Origin: Bog-473 sp963721585
GTDB lineage: Bacteria > Actinomycetota > Acidimicrobiia > Acidimicrobiales > RAAP-2
Length of the DNA: 64,000 nt
NCBI GenBank assembly: GCA_963721585.1
Contig: CAVRJN010000009.1
Coordinates: 124,001 to 188,000, forward strand
Direction: 5' to 3'
Part shown: in pieces, positions 8,048 through 15,770 of the stretch
Position numbering within the stretch: the stretch's first letter is position 1
How the letters are laid out: each line of letters starts with the position of its first letter
Program-made: the position numbers and the translations under genes
The notes under the pieces: model-generated
Seen by the model: the letters and a program-made list of their open reading frames with translations, nothing else
Databases searched by the model: none
Told to the model about the DNA's origin: nothing

Positions 8048-8941
8048 TCATACGCGCAAGACCCGCGCGCCGAACTGGTGCGAGCCTGGCGCACCATGCA
8101 ACAACCCTTCGAGGAGCTCCACACCATCGACCACCCGTGGACCGGGACGGGAGAAGTAGGAGTTGGCGTCGACGGCGATGACCCGGCCCAGCCCCGCCGA
8201 ACCGGGATGCTCCAGGAGCCCGCGCGCCTGCGCCACCGCGCCCTCGAGGTCGAACCCACATGGCATGAAGATCGTGATGTCGACGTCGGCGGACCCGATC
8301 TCCTCCCATGTGAGGCGGCGCGACCGAGCGCCGGCGACGGCGAGAACCGGCACGCCACCTGCAGCCTCCACCTGGTCGGGGACCCAGTGTCCCGCGTTGA
8401 ACGGTGGGTCCTGCCACTCCAGGACGAGCACCCGGGGCCGCTGTCGTCCTCGCACCCGCTGTCGCACCGCGTCCACTCGGGCTCGCAAGGCCTCCATCAA
8501 TGCGTCTGCACCGGCACTGGTGCCCGTCACCGCCCCCACCGTCCCGATGCACTCGATCACCTCGTCGAGTCGGCCCGGGTCGAGGGACACCACCTGCGCG
8601 CGGCACCCGATCACGTCGAGCGCTTCCTCCACCGCGCCCGACGGCACTGCGCAGACCTGGCAAAGGTCCTGCGCCAGGATCAGATCGGGATCGATGGCCC
8701 GGATCCGTGCGTCGTCCAGCGTGTAGATGGACTCCCCCGCCGCGACCCGGGTGCTGACCTCGGCGTCGATCTCCGACGCGCTGAGCGATCCGTCGGTGGG
8801 CAGCACCGTCCCCGAAACGACCGGTACTGACCGTGCCGGTTCGGGGTAGTCGCATTCGAAACTGACGCCGCGCAGGTCCTCACCGAGGCCGAGGGCAAAG
8901 ACGATTTCGGTGGCGGACGGGAGGAGGGAGACGATCCTCAC
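8048..8941 (-). CDS. BtuF-like cobalamin-binding protein lacking a signal peptide
   Basis: 297 residues with the two-lobe helical-backbone binding fold of BtuF/FhuD: IVSLLPSATEIVFALG at the very N-terminus, TLDDARIRAIDPDLILAQ, CQVCAVP, and FNAGHWVPDQVEAAGG. The GTG start overlaps the upstream stop (GTGA) and falls directly before the domain, so there is no room for a signal peptide or lipobox; a cytosolic location is implied. It sits between the ECF S component and cobQ in the cobalamin operon. Possible roles are intracellular corrinoid binding, chaperoning to CobQ, or help in release from the importer (inference). Homologous periplasmic proteins deliver B12 to BtuCD, but no BtuC or BtuD is encoded here. 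Confidence 0.85.
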   Translation of the reverse strand: MRIVSLLPSATEIVFALGLGEDLRGVSFECDYPEPARSVPVVSGTVLPTDGSLSASEIDAEVSTRVAAGESIYTLDDARIRAIDPDLILAQDLCQVCAVPSGAVEEALDVIGCRAQVVSLDPGRLDEVIECIGTVGAVTGTSAGADALMEALRARVDAVRQRVRGRQRPRVLVLEWQDPPFNAGHWVPDQVEAAGGVPVLAVAGARSRRLTWEEIGSADVDITIFMPCGFDLEGAVAQARGLLEHPGSAGLGRVIAVDANSYFSRPGPRVVDGVELLEGLLHGAPGSHQFGARVLRV

Positions 8942-9801
8942 GTCATTCCACTCTTGGAGTCGGACTCCTCTATGAAATCGATCTGCGGTTCAAAGACGGC
9001 CCGCCGTGAGGCTCGCCGCAGTGCTGCCAGAACCGGCCGACCGAGAACGAGGATCGAGATGGCGCACGTCACGGCTCGAGTGAGATCGAAGCCCATGGAG
9101 GTGGTCAGGTCGAAGAGGATGAACCGGTGCAGGTTCGCGGCGGTTCCGAGTCCCGGGACGAACGAGTAGGTCGTCGTCGACCCCACGAAGGGCCAAAACC
9201 AGAAATTCGTGAGCACCCCGTAGACGAGGGCGGCCACCACACCGTATGTCGCGAGCAGCAGCCGTTCCGGAAATCCCCGCATCGGTGGCAGACAACCAGC
9301 GCCGAAACCGACCCATCCTGCAGCCAGCATCTGGAACGGCAGCCACGGACCCACCCCGCCGGTGATCAATCCCGAGGCGAAGAATGCGACGGCGCCGAGG
9401 ACGAATCCGAAACCACGCCCGAAGACGCGCGCCGCCAGCACGAGGAGAAACCATTCGGGTTCGAAACCATTGATGCCCGGGCTCGCCACGCGCAGTGCGG
9501 CGAAGCACGCGGCGAGGATCCCGAGCAGTGCCACAGCCTTGGCATCGATCGCACCCTCGGACAGTTCGGCCATCACGATGGCCAGGACGAGCGGCAGCAG
9601 GCCGACGAAGACCCAGGGCGCATCACCACTATGGGCGGTGTTCTGGCCTGCGGCCTGGTGAATCAAGAGCGGCCAGCCGAACGCGGCCACGCCGAAGAGC
9701 GTGGTGAGGATGAGCAGGAGCGAAGACCGGGAGCCGACACGGATTGCCGGGGTCGGACCGTTCCTCGGCGCCGCCACGCGTGGCGGGACTGAGACCGTCA
9801 C
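8938..9801 (-). CDS. ECF transporter S component, probable cobalamin specificity subunit
   Basis: 287 residues from a GTG at 9801 whose GTGA overlaps the ATPase stop. A longer frame to 9906 exists, but its extra residues lie in the ATPase gene and are low-complexity. About six membrane segments follow a basic N-terminal tail of about 25 residues (LLLILTTLFGVAAFGWPLLI, WVFVGLLPLVLAIVMAELS, GRGFGFVLGAVAFFASGLI and others), the plan of ECF substrate-binding subunits. GITGGVGPWLPFQM-like sequence (LITGGVGPWLPFQMLAAGWV) is typical of the subgroup linked to cobalamin ECF operons. Substrate assignment rests on the riboswitch and on cobQ and btuF-like neighbours. Confidence 0.85.
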   Translation of the reverse strand: MTVSVPPRVAAPRNGPTPAIRVGSRSSLLLILTTLFGVAAFGWPLLIHQAAGQNTAHSGDAPWVFVGLLPLVLAIVMAELSEGAIDAKAVALLGILAACFAALRVASPGINGFEPEWFLLVLAARVFGRGFGFVLGAVAFFASGLITGGVGPWLPFQMLAAGWVGFGAGCLPPMRGFPERLLLATYGVVAALVYGVLTNFWFWPFVGSTTTYSFVPGLGTAANLHRFILFDLTTSMGFDLTRAVTCAISILVLGRPVLAALRRASRRAVFEPQIDFIEESDSKSGMT

Positions 9802-11429
9802 GCCGGCACCGCTTCCCCGAGCGCCCGGCGGACCTCGTCCACCGTGAGCCACTCCTCGGGGGCCAGCACCTTGGCCACCTGCGGGGCGAAAATCGGTGAG
9901 TGGCAAACCACCTGGCGAGCGGCGCCGTCGGTGATGATCTGCCCGTCCGCGAGAACCACGGCCCGGTCCGCCACGCGTGCCGCGAGCTCCACGTCGTGGG
10001 TGGCCAACACGATCGCGTGACCATCCCCGGCCAGTTCGCGCAGGACCCGGATCAGGCGATCCTTGCTCGGGTAGTCCAGACCCCTCGTCGGCTCATCGAG
10101 CAGGAGGAGCGCCGGGGACGGGGCGACCACGATGGCCAGTGCCAGGGCCAGGCGCTGGCCCTCCGAAAGGTCGCGTGGGTGGCGGTCATGTGGGAGTCCA
10201 GGCAGCACCCGGTCAAGGGCGCGTGCGGTCGTCCCCGCCGCGAGTGCGGACGCCTTGTCCGCCGTCTGGCATTCGGCCTGGACGCTCTCTCCATAGAGAA
10301 GGAGCCCGGGATCCTGCGGGACCAGCCCGACGTGGCCGACGAGTTCCGCGCCGCGGAACGATCGGGGGTCCAGGCCGTTCACTGCCACGGCGCCCCGGGT
10401 CGGTCGACGCATCCCGGAGAGCGTGTTGAGCAGAGTCGACTTCCCCGAACCGTTTCTCCCCATGAGCGCGAGCACCTCGCCGGACGTGATCGTGAGGTCC
10501 ACCACGTCGAGCGCCACCACCGATCCGTACGAGACCGTGAGCTTTCGCGCAGACGCTGCTTCGGGGCGTTCCGGAGCGGGGAAGAGTGGAGCAGGCCATC
10601 GTGGTGGTTCGACCGGTGCCAGCTGCTCACGGAGCGAGGCCGACTTCCTGCGTGCGTCGCGCACCGAAAGGGGCAGTGGGTCCCAGCCGAGGAGCCGGCC
10701 CAACTCGACCAGGGGCGGGGCGACCGGGGACGACCGCATCACATCCTCGGGCGACCCGACGACGAGCGGCGCGCCGGCACCGGGTACCAGGATGATCCGG
10801 TCGGCGAAGGGCACGACTCGCTCCAGCCTGTGTTCCGCCATGACCACGGTGAGCCCGAGGTCGTGCACCAGGCGGGCCAGGGCACTCAAGACCTCTTCGG
10901 CTGCGGCCGGATCGAGGGCGGAGGTGGGCTCGTCGAGAACCAGCAGCCGTGGTGACGCGGTCAGTACCGCCCCGATCGCCACGCGCTGTTGTTGCCCGCC
11001 CGAGAGGGCGCGCAGTGATCGGTCGCGCAAGTCCTGCAGGCCCAGCAGGTCGACGGCATCCTCGACACGGCGACGCATGGCATCGGAGGGCACCCCGAGG
11101 TTCTCCATCGTGTAGGCCAGCTCGTCCTCGACGGTCTCGGTGACGAAGCTGGCCAGGGGGTTCTGGCCGACGAAGCCGACCACATCTGCCAGATCGCGCG
11201 GCCGGTTGTCCTTGGTGCTCCTCCCGTCGACCGTGACCGTTCCCGCCAGCGTCCCGCCGCTGAAGTGCGGGACCAGTCCGTTGATCGCGCGCAGCAAGGT
11301 TGACTTGCCCGTCCCCGTCTCCCCCACGACCACGCACAACTCGCCTTCGGGTATGTCGAGGTTCACCCGATGCAGCGTGGGACGTTGCGCCTCGTTGTAG
11401 GTGAAGGAGACCTGGTCGAACGTGATCAC
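9798..11429 (-). CDS. ECF transporter double ATPase (EcfA1-EcfA2 fused in one chain)
   Basis: 543 residues from a GTG at 11429 overlapping the ecfT stop (GTGA). Two complete ABC nucleotide-binding domains occur in tandem. Domain 1 (about 1-255) has GETGTGKST, LSGGQQQRVAIG and VLDEPTSALDP. Domain 2 (about 300-520) has GRNGSGKST, LSEGQRLALALA and LLDEPTRGLD, so its signature is the variant LSEGQ. Fusing the two ATPases into one polypeptide gives a fixed asymmetric pair. It energises vitamin import with EcfT and the S component. The reading upstream of 11429 belongs to another frame of ecfT and is excluded. Confidence 0.93.
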   Translation of the reverse strand: MITFDQVSFTYNEAQRPTLHRVNLDIPEGELCVVVGETGTGKSTLLRAINGLVPHFSGGTLAGTVTVDGRSTKDNRPRDLADVVGFVGQNPLASFVTETVEDELAYTMENLGVPSDAMRRRVEDAVDLLGLQDLRDRSLRALSGGQQQRVAIGAVLTASPRLLVLDEPTSALDPAAAEEVLSALARLVHDLGLTVVMAEHRLERVVPFADRIILVPGAGAPLVVGSPEDVMRSSPVAPPLVELGRLLGWDPLPLSVRDARRKSASLREQLAPVEPPRWPAPLFPAPERPEAASARKLTVSYGSVVALDVVDLTITSGEVLALMGRNGSGKSTLLNTLSGMRRPTRGAVAVNGLDPRSFRGAELVGHVGLVPQDPGLLLYGESVQAECQTADKASALAAGTTARALDRVLPGLPHDRHPRDLSEGQRLALALAIVVAPSPALLLLDEPTRGLDYPSKDRLIRVLRELAGDGHAIVLATHDVELAARVADRAVVLADGQIITDGAARQVVCHSPIFAPQVAKVLAPEEWLTVDEVRRALGEAVPA

Positions 11430-12619
11430 GTCGAAACTCCCGAGAGGTCCGACTGGACCGGGTCTCGACGGCTCGCCGTTCGTGGTCGAGATTCCCTCGT
11501 TTCGGGCCACATCGACGCCTGCATCGGGGGCGAGACGATCGGGTTCGGTGCCGCGACGGCGGGGGCCAAGCCGATCACGATCCCCACCACCGGCAACAGG
11601 GGAATGCTGGGGAACGCCAGAGGGGAGAACGAGATCGTGAGACCCGGCACATCGAGGGCACCGGCGACTGTCATGGCGACGAGTGCGGCGAGTCCCGACC
11701 CGGCCACCATCCACTCGGGCCGTCGCCACGGGTCAGGGCGGTAGCGAGAACGCGCCGTACGGCGCCCCCCCAGGGCCAGACCGACCCCGCAGAGCACGGC
11801 CGCCACTGCCAGCATGGGGAGGCCCAATCCGAAGAGAGACCCTCCGTCGATCACGCCGTAGACCCCGGCCGCCACCAGCAACAATCCACCGATGGTGGCT
11901 GCACCGGCCAGCCGGCGAGACGTTTTCCCGACGGAGATCCGTCGTCCGTAGCCTCGGGCATCCATGCTGGTCGCCAGCTGGAGAGAGCGGTCCAGGGCGC
12001 TTTCCAGCACCGGAACGGCCACTCCGCGCATGCCGCGCAGCCCCTTCGTCGGAATGCCGCGTTGGCGGCGCGCCTGACGCACGATCCCGATCGATTGCAC
12101 CAACTCCGGGGTGAACGACAATGCGACCGTGACGGCCACGCCGGTCTCGTACAGCACGGCGGGGAGCGACCGGAGCAGCCGGTACGGACTGGCGAGCGAA
12201 TTCGCCGCGCCGAAACAGAGCAAAATTACCGCCAGCTGCAACCCGAGAACAAAGGCATTGAGGATGGATTCCAATGTCACCGGGCCGCCGATGCTCACGG
12301 CGACCGCCCACGAGGGCATCGGCACCTGCGGAAGGGTGAAGAGGACGTGCCCCGGCACGCCACGTTGGCCGAACAGGATCTCGATCAAGATCCTGATCGC
12401 AATGACGAGGAGGCCGAGACGGAGAAAGAACGTGATGGAGCGAGACCACGGTGCGCTGCTGCGGCGGGCGGATACGACCACGCACGCCACCACTCCGATC
12501 AATGCCAGGAGAAACGGGTTGTTCGTCCGCATGGCGCAGATCGCCAAGCCGGCCGCCCAGAGCCACCACGCCACCGGGTGGAGAGAGCGTCGCCTCGGGG
12601 TGGCGGCGGCCCGTGTCAT
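11426..12619 (-). CDS. ecfT: ECF transporter T component (EcfT/CbiQ-like)
   Basis: 397 residues. The first 270 match EcfT: several membrane segments, then the coupling region with VPVLESALDRSLQLATSMDARGYG, where the A-R-G family motif appears as DARGYG. EcfT normally has about 260 residues. Here a C-terminal extension adds at least two more membrane segments (LVAMTVAGALDVPGLTISF, LLPVVGIVIGLAPAVAA) and a charged tail. It links the double ATPase to the S component in the membrane. Start and stop both overlap neighbours by four bases (ATGA, GTGA), showing tight coupling inside the cobalamin operon. Confidence 0.9.
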   Translation of the reverse strand: MTRAAATPRRRSLHPVAWWLWAAGLAICAMRTNNPFLLALIGVVACVVVSARRSSAPWSRSITFFLRLGLLVIAIRILIEILFGQRGVPGHVLFTLPQVPMPSWAVAVSIGGPVTLESILNAFVLGLQLAVILLCFGAANSLASPYRLLRSLPAVLYETGVAVTVALSFTPELVQSIGIVRQARRQRGIPTKGLRGMRGVAVPVLESALDRSLQLATSMDARGYGRRISVGKTSRRLAGAATIGGLLLVAAGVYGVIDGGSLFGLGLPMLAVAAVLCGVGLALGGRRTARSRYRPDPWRRPEWMVAGSGLAALVAMTVAGALDVPGLTISFSPLAFPSIPLLPVVGIVIGLAPAVAAPNPIVSPPMQASMWPETRESRPRTASRRDPVQSDLSGVST

Positions 12620-13613
12620 TCCTCGGCCGGCCTACGGCGCCAGCGGAAGAGGGCGAACCCACCGAGGGCGGCGACGACGACAGCGACCAGGATGACCGGG
12701 ACGAGATTGCCGGCGCCACCGCCCGAACTCCCGTGTGAAGGGGCACTGGCAACGGCCGAACGATCTGCGTCGGACGATGCGTGACCCCCGGCCCGATCGG
12801 CCCCGTCCGACCCACCCGGGGCCAGCGTCGTCGTCGTCGCCTTTCCCGCTGCAGCTGTCGTCGTGGTGACGGGAGCGTTGCTCGACTTCGACTTCGTGCC
12901 CACTGCGGTGCTGGTGACCGCGCCCGGCGCGCCCGCCTTGGCAGTCGTCGGCGTGACGGCCGGCGCAGCCGGCGCTTCGGTCTCTATTGTCGTTGTCGTT
13001 GTGTTGTCGTTGTCGTTGTCGCCGCGGAGGCTGACGATCCCTGATCCGGCGACACCTCTGTCGACGCATTGCAGATCTGGCCGTACGACGTCGGTGCCGG
13101 CGGAGGATCATCGAGATTGTCCGGCTCGTTCAGCTGGAATTTCCATCCCTCCAGGTCATCAGCCGGACTGGACACCGACTGCTCCGCAGGACCGTCGTTG
13201 GCGTAGACCCACGAGCCCGTGGCCCCATGCCAATACGACCAATAGTCGTAGTCGCCCGATCCGACACTCTCACCGCAGTTCTGCACGCCGTTGGCGGGGT
13301 AGTTGTCGATGGCGCACAGCAGGCCCGAGTTGGCATAGGCCACGTTGTCACTGCCCACGACAGCGGCGAGCGCATCGGCGTCGTGGGCGCTCGATGCCAC
13401 GGGGACACACTTCGACACGGTGGTCATCGTCGACCCGTTTCCGAAATCCACCACGACCGCCACGTACACGTCGTTGCCCACCGAGTCCGCCGAAGCGATG
13501 GCCATTTTGAGTGGGATCAGGGCCCCGGGCCCAGCGGGTGCGAGCGCTGCCGCAGCCGCTCCCACAAGAAGCCCCCACATGAGGACCCGGGCCCTGCATC
13601 CCGAATGACGCAC
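12616..13613 (-). CDS. Membrane-anchored extracellular protein, transcobalamin C-terminal (DUF4430)-like, with one frame break
   Basis: Two frames together make one protein. From a GTG at 13613 a frame runs through a signal peptide (about 1-30), a globular part with four Cys and the aromatic motif YDYWSYWHGATGSW, then DDLEGWKF, and ends in Thr repeats with a stop at 12984. The adjacent frame continues as a Thr/Ala/Pro stalk, then a membrane helix LVPVILVAVVVAALGGFALF and RWRRR, to the stop at 12616, which overlaps ecfT. Adding one base in the TTGTCG repeat (between 13002 and 13003) joins them into 332 residues. The aromatic motif and context recall DUF4430 (transcobalamin-like C-terminal) domains; this is inference. 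It would display a corrinoid-binding domain above the importer. Confidence 0.7.
12987..13021. repeat. Hexamer repeat TTGTCG with one short unit (Thr-rich stalk)
   Basis: Five TTGTCG units and one five-base TTGTG unit (12999-13003) encode alternating Thr codons on the minus strand. The missing C in the third unit is what breaks the reading frame of the membrane-anchored protein. Whole-unit slippage changes length by six bases and would keep frame, so only the single-base loss is disruptive. Confidence 0.85.
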
Positions 13614-13615
13614 TG

Positions 13616-15469
13616 CTATGTGGGGCTGGTCCCGAGGGCTACACCATTGCTGATCCCGGTGGACGCCGCCGAACCGGAGAATGCGGCATCGCCGAAGTTG
13701 AAGATGCCCCCGTCAGAGGCCACCAACCAGTAGCCGTTCCCGTCGGGCGACGATGAGATGCCGACAACGGGTCGGTTCAGGACGACGCTGCCGGTCGAGC
13801 CGAAGAAAGCGGCATCGCCGTAGTTGAAGATCCCGCCGTCGGAGGCCACCAACCAGTAGCCGGCGCCGTTGGGGTCCGACGCCATGCCGACGATGGGCTT
13901 GTTCAGGGGTTGGCCGCCGCGGGAGCCGTAGAACGACGCGTCGCCGTAGCTGAAGATGCCGCCGTCGGCGGCCACCAGCCAGTAGCCGCCGCCGTCGGGC
14001 GTGGCCGCCATCCCGACGATGGGCTCGTTGAGGGCCTGGCCGCCGCGGGAGCCGTAGAACGACGCGTCGCCGTAGCTGAAGATGCCGCCGTCGGCGGCCA
14101 CCAGCCAGTAGCCGCCGCCGTCGGGCGTGGCCGCCATCCCGACGATGGGCTCGTTGAGGGCCTGGCCGCCGCGAGAACCGAAGAAACCGGCGTCGCCGTA
14201 GCTGAAGATGCCGCCGTCGGAGGCCACCAGCCAATAGCCGCCGCCGTCGGGCGCGGCACTGCTACCGACGATGGGCGCGCGGAGCGCGAGGGCGGCGGCG
14301 GAGCCGTGGGGGGTGGCATCGCCGAAGGGATAGACGGCACCGGTCGCGGTGAAGACCCAGTAGGACTTCCCTCCGACGCTGCTGGGCGGATAGGGCAGAG
14401 TCAACCCAGCCAGGGCCGGGACCACTTGATTGGTGGCGAGGACGTTCCCGGTGGCGGCGGTGCCGACCCCCGGGAAGGAGAACGCACCTGCATCTTGGCC
14501 CGACGTCACCTGGAACGAAAGGAGGGCGGTCAAGGGCGTGTTCGCCCCCTGGTCGAACGTCGGGCTGCTGGGCGACTGACCCAGAGCCAACAGGGCCTGG
14601 ATCACGAGCGCGGTGGAGTTCGGATCAGACGTTTCGGGGTTGGCGGTCGTATTCGGAGACAATGGCCATCCGCCATCGGAGTCCTGGGCGGACGTCAGGA
14701 ACGCCAGGGCATTCGTCGACATCGGCGCGGTCAGCGCGCCTTGCGCGGCGAGGCCCTGAATCGCGTACGACGTGGTGTTCGTGTCCTCGTTCGGAAATGC
14801 GCTCCCGATGGGATCCGGATCACACGGGGTGTTGACGTTGTCCGGATCAGTCCAGCCACCATTGATGCACTGCTGGCCCTCGAGCCAGGTGAGGGACGCC
14901 GTATCCGCCTTCACACCTGCCGCGGCCAGCGCAGCCAGTGCCAACCCCTGATCGACTGTGCCGGCATTGAATGCGGCATCCTGGGCGTCGGTGCCGAACC
15001 GGCCTGCGTTCGGGCCACTGGTCTGCTCGGTGGCCAGCAGGCGTGCCACCAGATTGGTGCCCCCGAAGCTGGACGGATTGGCGCCCAGGGCGTGCGCGGC
15101 CAGAATGAGGTTCGCCAATTGCCCGGGACCGTCACTGCCCTGCTTCGTGATGTACGTCGCAGCGTTCGCCTTGAGGTACGACAGTGCGGCCCGGGCGCCG
15201 GTCAAATCGACCCCGGTAGCTCCGAGGCCGATCGCCGCCTGCGCCGTGGCCGAGAGGTCGGGGGTACCGGGCGTGATGTCGTCGATAGTGCCCTGCGGAG
15301 TGAGCTGACTCCCGATCCACCGGGCCGCGCTCTGGGCTGCCGCTGTCTGCGGTACCGCCGGGGTCACGGCGCCGGCGGGCGCCCCGAACGAGGTCATGGT
15401 GGCGGCGCTGAGCAGCGTTGCCAGGCCGACTGCTGAAGCACCTATCAGGGTGCGGCGGACGATGTGCAT
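13616..15469 (-). CDS. Secreted alpha/alpha-barrel (prenyltransferase-like) protein with C-terminal surface repeats; candidate corrinoid-capture protein
   Basis: 617 residues from the ATG at 15469 (GGGAAG upstream). Residues 1-37 are a signal peptide (RRTLIGASAVGLATLLSAA). Residues about 45-330 have repeated helical-hairpin motifs of the terpenoid-cyclase/prenyltransferase toroid, e.g. WLEGQQCINGGW and FLTSAQDSDGGWPLSP, the fold that forms the N-terminal domain of transcobalamin and intrinsic factor. Residues about 340-617 are six copies of a 45-residue unit (GGGYWLVASDGGIFSYGDA then FFGSRGG). The gene follows a cobalamin riboswitch and is two bases before the anchored protein gene. It would bind corrinoids at the cell surface (inference). 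A purely structural surface role is the alternative. Confidence 0.8.
   Translation of the reverse strand: MHIVRRTLIGASAVGLATLLSAATMTSFGAPAGAVTPAVPQTAAAQSAARWIGSQLTPQGTIDDITPGTPDLSATAQAAIGLGATGVDLTGARAALSYLKANAATYITKQGSDGPGQLANLILAAHALGANPSSFGGTNLVARLLATEQTSGPNAGRFGTDAQDAAFNAGTVDQGLALAALAAAGVKADTASLTWLEGQQCINGGWTDPDNVNTPCDPDPIGSAFPNEDTNTTSYAIQGLAAQGALTAPMSTNALAFLTSAQDSDGGWPLSPNTTANPETSDPNSTALVIQALLALGQSPSSPTFDQGANTPLTALLSFQVTSGQDAGAFSFPGVGTAATGNVLATNQVVPALAGLTLPYPPSSVGGKSYWVFTATGAVYPFGDATPHGSAAALALRAPIVGSSAAPDGGGYWLVASDGGIFSYGDAGFFGSRGGQALNEPIVGMAATPDGGGYWLVAADGGIFSYGDASFYGSRGGQALNEPIVGMAATPDGGGYWLVAADGGIFSYGDASFYGSRGGQPLNKPIVGMASDPNGAGYWLVASDGGIFNYGDAAFFGSTGSVVLNRPVVGISSSPDGNGYWLVASDGGIFNFGDAAFSGSAASTGISNGVALGTSPT
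13660..14380. repeat. Tandem ~135-bp repeats coding GYWLVASDGG / IFSYGDA units
   Basis: Six in-frame units of about 135 bases, one diverged and five close. Two adjacent units at about 13905-14175 are almost identical at the DNA level, while flanking units differ at several codons. This points to recent duplication or gene conversion within the array. Copy number is likely to vary between strains and can be mis-assembled from short reads. Confidence 0.85.
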
Positions 15470-15555
15470 GGTTCTCGCTTCCCGGACTTCGACCCGGAAA
15501 ACTCCGCACCTGCGGGGTCGCACCGAGCCCCGGTCCTTGTGTCTCGACGGTGGGA

Positions 15556-15700
15556 ACTCTCTGACCTTGAGGTATCCCGGCTTCTGGCGTCGCCTCGACG
15601 GCGCACCATTCACGGTTGCGGACCAGCGCCGGACTCTCACCGGCTTCCCCTCGCGGGCAGTACAGCTACAGCATCTGACTTGCCGGCGTACGGTACCACG
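15556..15700 (-). ncRNA. Cobalamin riboswitch
   Basis: On the minus strand the conserved core reads GGGAAGCCGGTGAGAGTCCG then GCGCTGGTCCGCAACCGTGA (15647 down to 15608), matching the cobalamin-riboswitch core GGGAA..GGTG..A.TCC..GC.G..CCGCAACYGT. About 25 bases on is the B12-box-like AAGCCGGGATACCTCAAGGT (15583 to 15564). A small stem separates them (GGCGTCGCCTCGACGGCGC region). Outer limits are approximate. The element ends about 85 bases before the ATG at 15469, room for an expression platform; CCGCAGGTGCGG followed by AGTTTT lies there. Cobalamin should switch the whole operon down to cobQ off. Confidence 0.9.
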
Positions 15701-15713
15701 GCGGTCCGCCCTT

Positions 15714-15736
15714 CACCGCTTCCCCCTCGAGCGGTG
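15714..15736 (-). terminator. Hairpin between the glycosyltransferase gene and the riboswitch
   Basis: CACCGCT and AGCGGTG pair as a 7-base stem around a 9-base loop, 35 bases after the stop of the glycosyltransferase gene on the minus strand. No T-run follows, so a terminator role is only suggested by position. It could instead be a 5' stem of the riboswitch leader. Confidence 0.3.
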
Positions 15737-15770
15737 CTGACACACCGAGACCGGATCGGTCCAGCGGTCT

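Noticed and set aside
9802..9906. N-terminal extension of the S component to 9906
   Set aside because: The extra 35 residues lie within the ATPase gene, are Gly/Arg/Pro-rich and lack a ribosome site; the GTGA overlap at 9801 fits the operon style.
11430..11729. Longer start for the double ATPase
   Set aside because: The added residues lie in ecfT in another frame and do not resemble an ABC domain; GTG 11429 overlaps the ecfT stop and starts at the domain.
12987..13021. Phase variation by unit slippage at the hexamer repeat
   Set aside because: The unit is six bases, so gaining or losing whole units keeps the frame; only the one-base deletion disrupts it.
15697..15740. A second, degenerate cobalamin riboswitch
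   Set aside because: GAGGGGGAAGCGGTG upstream of the leader looks like part of the riboswitch core, but it is fully explained by a 7-base stem with a loop, and the other conserved blocks are missing.
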